Source of the DNA: a virus
DNA length: 34,323 nt
Direction: 5' to 3' (one strand)
Virus record (IMG/VR): IMGVR_UViG_3300050120_000138
Location: 1 to 34,323 of that record
The notes below the pieces were generated by a model. It ran no database searches and was not told the origin of the DNA. It was given only the letters and a program-made list of their open reading frames with translations. Both the position numbers and the translations under genes were made by a program. Numbering within the stretch: the stretch's first letter is position 1; every line of letters starts with the position of its first letter. Below are positions 30,631 to 34,323 of this stretch, piece by piece.

Positions 30631-31087
30631 TTTGGCCCTGCTGATTGCGGAGCTGCGGTTTGACGAGGGGGTTAGATATACCCCTTATAACGACACTCTG
30701 GGGATTAGGACTGTAGGAGTTGGTCACAATTTACAAGTCTCCCCACTGCCGATTGGCTGGTCGTATCCGCTAACTGACGATCAGGTCAATCAGCTACTCA
30801 CAGCAGACCTGCAGAATGTTTTCACTCGTTTGGGAGTTCGGCTGCCCTGGTGGACGTCCCTAGACGATGTTCGTCAGAGAATTATCTGCAACATGTGTTT
30901 CCAGCTAGGGGTGAATGGCCTGATGGAATTTGTCAATACACTTAATTTTGTGGAGCAAGGTCAGTACCAGCAAGCCTCTGCGGGAATGCTCGTCTCCGCA
31001 TGGGCGCAACAAACCCCCGCACGTGCGCACCGATTAGCTACTATGATGTCCACAGGAGTTTCAACTTACCCAGGAGAGCAGTCATGA
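30614..31087 (+). CDS. Endolysin, T4-type lysozyme (GH24)
   Basis: A 157-aa protein whose ATG-ATG start follows GGAGAGAC. It has the catalytic spacing E-8-D-5-T of GH24 lysozymes at Glu18, Asp27 and Thr33 (FDEGVRYTPYNDTLGIRTVG), followed by VGHNLQVSPLP. The long helical domain holds ICNMCFQLGVNGLMEFVNTL. It cleaves the glycan between MurNAc and GlcNAc. It has no signal or SAR segment, so it needs the holin for release. It overlaps the holin gene and the next gene. Confidence 0.92.
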   Translation: MMNPTNLALLIAELRFDEGVRYTPYNDTLGIRTVGVGHNLQVSPLPIGWSYPLTDDQVNQLLTADLQNVFTRLGVRLPWWTSLDDVRQRIICNMCFQLGVNGLMEFVNTLNFVEQGQYQQASAGMLVSAWAQQTPARAHRLATMMSTGVSTYPGEQS

Positions 31088-31422
31088 ACACCTTGCAATT
31101 CGGATTAGCGGTACTGGACTGGCTGCAAGCGGACCCCAGCCATATTGTTGTTGCAGCTTCAGTTGTTGCTGCAGTCACCCCCACACCCACTCCGGGGACG
31201 ATCTACGCCCGGCTGTATAAAATCGTGGATCTGTTCGCGGCAAATGTCTTCCGGGCGAAGGATACCGGAGTGACCGCAGCACAAGTGGCGGAGCAAGTGG
31301 CAGTGCTGCTTGCGAACAAGACAGTTGCGGCTGCACCTTCCCTCCCACCGGCTGCACCTGTAGTATCCGCAGTTCCTGTGGCGGCTCCTGCCGCTGCATC
31401 AACAATCATCACCCACTCGTAA
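31084..31422 (+). CDS. Hypothetical lysis-cassette protein, 112 aa
   Basis: The ATG at 31084 overlaps the lysozyme stop as ATGA; a longer upstream frame is ignored because it would lie inside the lysozyme gene. The product starts MNTLQFGLAVLDWLQADPSH with a mild hydrophobic stretch (IVVAASVVAAV). A conserved-looking TIYARLYKIVDLFAANVFRA and a Pro/Ala/Val-rich C-terminal 40 residues follow. It is not an Rz-type coiled-coil spanin. The role is unknown, though the position suggests lysis or an inner-membrane function. Confidence 0.68.
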   Translation: MNTLQFGLAVLDWLQADPSHIVVAASVVAAVTPTPTPGTIYARLYKIVDLFAANVFRAKDTGVTAAQVAEQVAVLLANKTVAAAPSLPPAAPVVSAVPVAAPAAASTIITHS

Positions 31423-31432
31423 GGAGTATGTC

Positions 31433-31888
31433 GTGAAAAAAATCTCTCTTTTAGTAGTAGCTGCAGTTGCGGGTCTTGCTGCTCTCGCTGGTTGTGCCAA
31501 TGCCCCGGCACTGCCGACCCTGCAGCAGCAATTCGTGCAGATGTGTCCCGTAGTCAATGCGGATCTGGCTGTGCTGGCTGCATCCCCATCGTTGACAGTT
31601 GCCCAGCAAGACACGCTGAAGACCCAGATCATCCCGGCTAACCAGCTGATCTGCTCGACAGGCGCGGCATTGAATGTGACCAGCTTGAAGGCCTTCCACG
31701 ACAGTCTGCTGCCCGTGGCAATTGGAATTGTGCAAGCTACTCCGGCAATTCCGAATCAGCCTCTGGTACTGCTTGCTCTGCAACTCTTCGGCCCAGTTGT
31801 GCAAGGGCTGATCGATCAGGCTATTACGACTGTCGCACCGGCTGCTCCCGCAGTTCCGGCATCTGCTCCGGTTGCCACGAGCATCTAA
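31433..31888 (+). CDS. Lipoprotein (lipobox LAGC), 151 aa
   Basis: A GTG start follows AAGGAGTATGTC. The first 20 residues MKKISLLVVAAVAGLAALAG end in a lipobox with Cys21. The mature part is Ala/Leu/Val-rich, with IIPANQLICSTGAALNVTSL and VLLALQLFGPVVQGLIDQAI, and ends in a Pro/Ala tail. It should be an outer-membrane or periplasmic lipoprotein, as o-spanins are, but it is longer than usual Rz1 proteins and lacks their Pro-rich short form. Spanin substitute or superinfection-exclusion lipoprotein are both possible. Confidence 0.72.
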   Translation: MKKISLLVVAAVAGLAALAGCANAPALPTLQQQFVQMCPVVNADLAVLAASPSLTVAQQDTLKTQIIPANQLICSTGAALNVTSLKAFHDSLLPVAIGIVQATPAIPNQPLVLLALQLFGPVVQGLIDQAITTVAPAAPAVPASAPVATSI

Positions 31889-32478
31889 TGACCCCGAAGG
31901 ATTTTGCCCTGCTCGCACAGGAAGCCTACACCGCAACTCCAGATATTGGGGTTGTGAATAGCGCTTCTCGGGCCATCGTGCGACATACGGATGCCGGGTT
32001 GGTTGTGGCATTCCCCGGCACTAACAACGCAGCCTGCTTCTCGGCTGATTTCGACATTGAACCTTTCGAAGTGGCTGGGGTCGGGGAAGTCTATAAGGGG
32101 TTTTGGAAGGCGTGGGATGCGATATCTCTGCCTGTGCTGGCTGCGGTGGATGGTTGCCCGGTGATTCTGGTAGGGCATAGCCTGGGGGCTGCAATGGCCC
32201 TCTGTGCGGCAGCTTATATGGCCGTAGGTGGCAATCCCCCGGAGGCGGTGTATGCATTCGAGCCTCCTAGAGTAGGGGTTGACATGGGGATTCGCACGGC
32301 CCTGGCTAGTGTGCCGTTGTATTTGTTTAGGAATGGGAATGACATGGTGACGGATCTGCCGCCAGAGGGGCATCATCCTGCGATGTTGACTTCGATTGGA
32401 AGTGCCTCGTTCCCGTTTCCTAACTTAGCCGATCATGCCATAGCAAGGGTTGTTGCGGCTCTCGGGGCGTCAGGTTGA
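31888..32478 (+). CDS. Class 3 lipase/esterase
   Basis: A 196-aa alpha/beta hydrolase coupled to the lipoprotein gene by TAATG. It has LVVAFPGTNN (oxyanion strand), the nucleophile elbow VILVGHSLGAAMAL (Ser98), GNDMVTDLP (Asp152) and LADHAI (His183), the full Ser-Asp-His set of lipase_3. There is no signal peptide, so like the endolysin it would need the holin or cell lysis to reach the envelope. Last in the lysis cassette, it could cut membrane lipids and help open the outer membrane. That role is inferred. Confidence 0.82.
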   Translation: MTPKDFALLAQEAYTATPDIGVVNSASRAIVRHTDAGLVVAFPGTNNAACFSADFDIEPFEVAGVGEVYKGFWKAWDAISLPVLAAVDGCPVILVGHSLGAAMALCAAAYMAVGGNPPEAVYAFEPPRVGVDMGIRTALASVPLYLFRNGNDMVTDLPPEGHHPAMLTSIGSASFPFPNLADHAIARVVAALGASG

Positions 32479-32492
32479 TGCAGGAGTAATTG

Positions 32493-32520
32493 ACCGGGAT
32501 TAATGAAAAGTAATAGCGGT
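32493..32520. repeat. Dispersed palindrome copy 11 (inverted orientation)
   Basis: The core is ACCGGGATTA, spacer ATGAAAAG, then TAATAGCGGT, whose reverse is the variant arm ACCGCTATTA. The conserved arm is on the left, as in copy 3. It lies directly before the late terminator, between the converging early and late blocks. Confidence 0.9.
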
Positions 32521-32528
32521 GAGAAACT

Positions 32529-32554
32529 AGCCCCCGTAACTGGGGGCTTTTCTT
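32529..32554 (+). terminator. Intrinsic terminator at the end of the late block
   Basis: AGCCCCC (32529-32535) pairs with GGGGGCT (32542-32548) around GTAACT, and TTTTCTT follows. It is strong and rightward, closing the late transcript after the lipase gene before the converging minus-strand genes. Leftward there is no good U-tract. Confidence 0.87.
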
Positions 32555-32795
32555 ATTGTGCTAGAGGGTGGGGGATAACCACCGACATCTCATCGCTATG
32601 GCAGACTGCCTTCCAACCTCCTGTGCATCCATTTACATAAGTGTCCGGGGTCGTGCCATACCCCTTCCGGAGGCCAGGGCGCTGCGGACTCACCAGCTCA
32701 TACACCACCCCATCATCCCCCAAGCCATAGATCTGGCTGCCGATTGTACCGGGGGATTCCCCGTCGATTGCTGCTAGTAACTGAATGATTTTCAT
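32553..32795 (-). CDS. Hypothetical small protein, 80 aa
   Basis: An ATG at 32795-32793 follows AAGGGGTATTGAT and overlaps no other gene of this strand. The product begins MKIIQLLAAIDGESPGTIGS and contains QIYGLGDDGVVYELVSPQRP, a beta-hairpin-like phrase found in small phage proteins of unknown function. A Gly/Cys-containing C-terminus follows. It sits 1 nt after the stop of the HNH gene in the same operon. No family is named. Confidence 0.62.
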   Translation of the reverse strand: MKIIQLLAAIDGESPGTIGSQIYGLGDDGVVYELVSPQRPGLRKGYGTTPDTYVNGCTGGWKAVCHSDEMSVVIPHPLAQ

Positions 32796-32796
32796 A

Positions 32797-33228
32797 TCAA
32801 TACCCCTTATTTAAGATGCGCTTAACGGTAACATGAGGTAATCCGTACTCCCTGCCCAGAGCTCTTAAAGATAGGCCCCCTGCCCTAAATTTCGCTGCTA
32901 TTTCTATCGCAAGTTCATGCGGGATTTGGTTTGCTCCTCTCCCTTTCGCCGACATGTCTTTCATATTCTCAGCCTGTGTACCTAAAGTCAGATGCCTGGG
33001 GTTCACGCATGAGGTGTTGTCGCAGGTATGTAGCACGGACAAGTGCCCTGGGTAGGGGCCATACGCTATATAGTACGCCAGCCTATGCGCCCTGAAAGCA
33101 ACTCTATCAATGTAGAAATGCCCGTACCCTTTTGGTGTCTTTCCAGCAATCCAGGGATGGCAGTCCTCGTCACCCCTTACATCAACTTTGGAAAAGAAAT
33201 TTACAGTATCAACGACTAGATTATCCAC
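32797..33228 (-). CDS. HNH endonuclease with C-terminal HTH (homing type)
   Basis: The open frame reaches far into the polymerase gene, but the GTG at 33228-33226 behind GGGGG is chosen because it gives a full HNH protein of 143 aa and overlaps the polymerase stop by only 8 bp. It has HPWIAGKTPKGYGHFYIDRV, AHRLAYYIAY, and the core HTCDNTSCVNPRHLTLGTQA with the HNH ligands. Then comes a helix-turn-helix SLRALGREYGLPHVTVKRIL. It is likely a free-standing homing endonuclease that targets the polymerase locus of related phages. The HNH core aligns with the gene at 360-1061. Confidence 0.8.
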   Translation of the reverse strand: MDNLVVDTVNFFSKVDVRGDEDCHPWIAGKTPKGYGHFYIDRVAFRAHRLAYYIAYGPYPGHLSVLHTCDNTSCVNPRHLTLGTQAENMKDMSAKGRGANQIPHELAIEIAAKFRAGGLSLRALGREYGLPHVTVKRILNKGY

Positions 33229-34323
33229 AGTGCCCCCATGAAGTTTCACTACTAACGATCCCAATTGGAATATACAATGGATCGTCATAGGGGATGGGAA
33301 GTGATGCACATTCTTTAATAGCCCTAAGGGCCTCTTCTTTTCGGCTCGTGGGGAACTGCCCCGCCAGGCTGTCGTGGACTTGGAGTAGTATCTCAATCCA
33401 ATCCCCATGGGCATCATCCAGCGTCACGTATGCCCTGTTGATTAGACACGCCACAGAACTCTGAGGAATCCACGCCACTGCTTGGTTGAAGATAGTTCCT
33501 TCAATCTTATCGAAGAAGTAGTTCCTATAACCAAAGGCATTCTCGACGTATCTACGCCCCGACACCTGTTTCTTAATATCCTCTTGCCATTTTCTAATCT
33601 CCGGCGCCAAGGAAAAATACCATTTTTGTATCTTCTCTGTCTCGTGGACAATTAGACCAATTCTCGGGGCGATGCCTTCGGCAGTCCCAAGATAATTCGT
33701 CCCGTGGCAGAGGCTCTTAAACATCCCATATTCCCTGGGGTGGGAGTTTTTCGTCATAGTCTGGTCGTGGTAGTACTCACGCATAACCTCGACGTAAGGC
33801 TTACGCCCATTCTTAAAGTGATCCTTCATCCAGGTACAATCGGATTCCCACGTCACAATTCGTAAATCCGCTGAGTCCAAATCTATATCAAAAAAGGTGT
33901 TTCCCTGGTCTGGTATAAACAGCTTTCTAACGTTAGGTAGTTCTAGCCCACCATCCTCAGTTTCTCCCCCTTTCGGGATATTCTGGAGGTTCATTCCACT
34001 GCCGAAGGCATTCTTGGAACTACTAAAGCGATAGGTTTCCGTACCAGCAATGTTGAAGGAGCAACGCATTCTGCGATCGTTGTCGAGGGGAGCGAGAACG
34101 AAAGTGGAATGGAACACCCCGAGAGAACGGAGTTCAGATATCTTTCTAATAACCGGCCAGAGGATAGGTTCCTTGGCCCCCAAGGATTGTAAGGCTGCGT
34201 CATTGGTGGTTATCCCTCCGGTACGGCTAGTGATAGGCTTGAGGCCCATTTGCCGGTAGAAAAAATCCTGCATCTGCTTCGGTGAGCGGTAGTTGATCTC
34301 CCCGCCAAGGACTTCCCGCATCC
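33221..34323 (-). CDS. DNA polymerase I family (family A), C-terminal part; gene continues past window
   Basis: About 367 residues of the polymerase domain, cut at the right edge. Seen: RMRCSFNIAGTETYRFSSSK and NLQNIP (template/primer strand region), motif A FFDIDLDSADLRIVTWES, motif B REYGMFKSLCHGTNYLG, and motif C LLQVHDSLAGQFP, ending PLYIPIGIVSSETSWGHCG. It replicates the phage genome. Departures from E. coli Pol I are visible: motif A has Asp where Glu710 is usual, motif B has His at the Phe762 position, and motif C reads HDS rather than HDE. The catalytic Asp residues of motifs A and C are present, so it should be active. The frame starting with Met at 34321 is probably internal. Confidence 0.93.
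   Translation of the reverse strand, partial: MREVLGGEINYRSPKQMQDFFYRQMGLKPITSRTGGITTNDAALQSLGAKEPILWPVIRKISELRSLGVFHSTFVLAPLDNDRRMRCSFNIAGTETYRFSSSKNAFGSGMNLQNIPKGGETEDGGLELPNVRKLFIPDQGNTFFDIDLDSADLRIVTWESDCTWMKDHFKNGRKPYVEVMREYYHDQTMTKNSHPREYGMFKSLCHGTNYLGTAEGIAPRIGLIVHETEKIQKWYFSLAPEIRKWQEDIKKQVSGRRYVENAFGYRNYFFDKIEGTIFNQAVAWIPQSSVACLINRAYVTLDDAHGDWIEILLQVHDSLAGQFPTSRKEEALRAIKECASLPIPYDDPLYIPIGIVSSETSWGHCG

Noticed and set aside
1475-32520. Reading the palindromes as T7/T3-like RNA polymerase promoters
   Set aside because: AATTAACC in some copies recalls the T3 promoter, but other copies lack it, the element is two-armed, and orientation does not follow gene direction everywhere.
1475-32520. 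Reading the palindromes as active loxP-like recombination sites
   Set aside because: The 8-bp spacer geometry fits, but spacers differ between copies, no recombinase is seen in the window, and recombination among many sites would scramble the genome.
1-34323. CRISPR array
   Set aside because: The dispersed palindromes are thousands of bases apart, not regularly spaced, and no repeat-spacer pattern is present.

Overview
The window is part of the genome of a tailed double-stranded DNA phage with a podovirus-type (short-tail) virion. The large and small terminase, very large portal, scaffold, HK97-fold capsid, P22 gp4/gp10-like tail-junction proteins, three ejection-type proteins, fibre and tailspike follow in one long plus-strand late block, and an A-family DNA polymerase lies on the opposite strand. 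Well-formed sigma-70-type promoters, a T4-type lysozyme and a lipobox lipoprotein point to a Gram-negative host. I see no integrase or repressor and cannot name the host genus.

Layout. (1) 1-4311, minus strand: early or accessory genes, mostly 26-85 aa proteins of unknown function. They include an HNH endonuclease, a secreted Gly/Ser-rich peptide, several single-TM peptides and three candidate sigma-70 promoters. (2) 4312-5021: a gene-free, repeat-rich divergent region between early and late genes. (3) 5022-12190, plus: two tandem paralogous TerS-like proteins, TerL, portal, a probable Acb2-type cyclic-nucleotide sponge (anti-CBASS), a GroES-like co-chaperonin and the scaffold. (4) 12344-18286: head proteins, Mu gpT-like major capsid protein, and head-tail joining proteins. 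(5) 18332-23372: GNAT acetyltransferase and three ejection-type proteins. (6) 23404-24069: a gene-free region with an apparent promoter-to-terminator structured RNA and a folded leader. (7) 24070-30299: PurD-like ATP-grasp enzyme, Cys-rich protein, fibre with a signal peptide, pectate-lyase-fold tailspike and small tail proteins. (8) 30364-32478: lysis cassette with holin, GH24 lysozyme, a 112-aa protein, a lipoprotein and a class 3 lipase, followed by an intrinsic terminator. (9) 32553-34323, minus: a small protein, an HNH-HTH endonuclease and the C-terminal part of DNA polymerase.

If the genome is circularly permuted, the two minus-strand blocks are the two ends of one early region, so early and late transcription would diverge at about 4.3-5.0 kb and converge at about 32.5 kb. 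That is inference.

The most unusual signal is a family of 11 dispersed interrupted palindromes. The core is ACCGGGATTA-N8-TAATCCCGGT (28 bp) with an invariant 8-bp spacer. All copies lie between genes, on both sides of the early/late divide. Each pairs one conserved arm with one arm from a small set of variants; one copy has two conserved arms. The other leading candidates are the orphan RNA at about 23.58-23.80 kb, the folded leader of the ATP-grasp gene, and the Acb2-like gene behind the portal.
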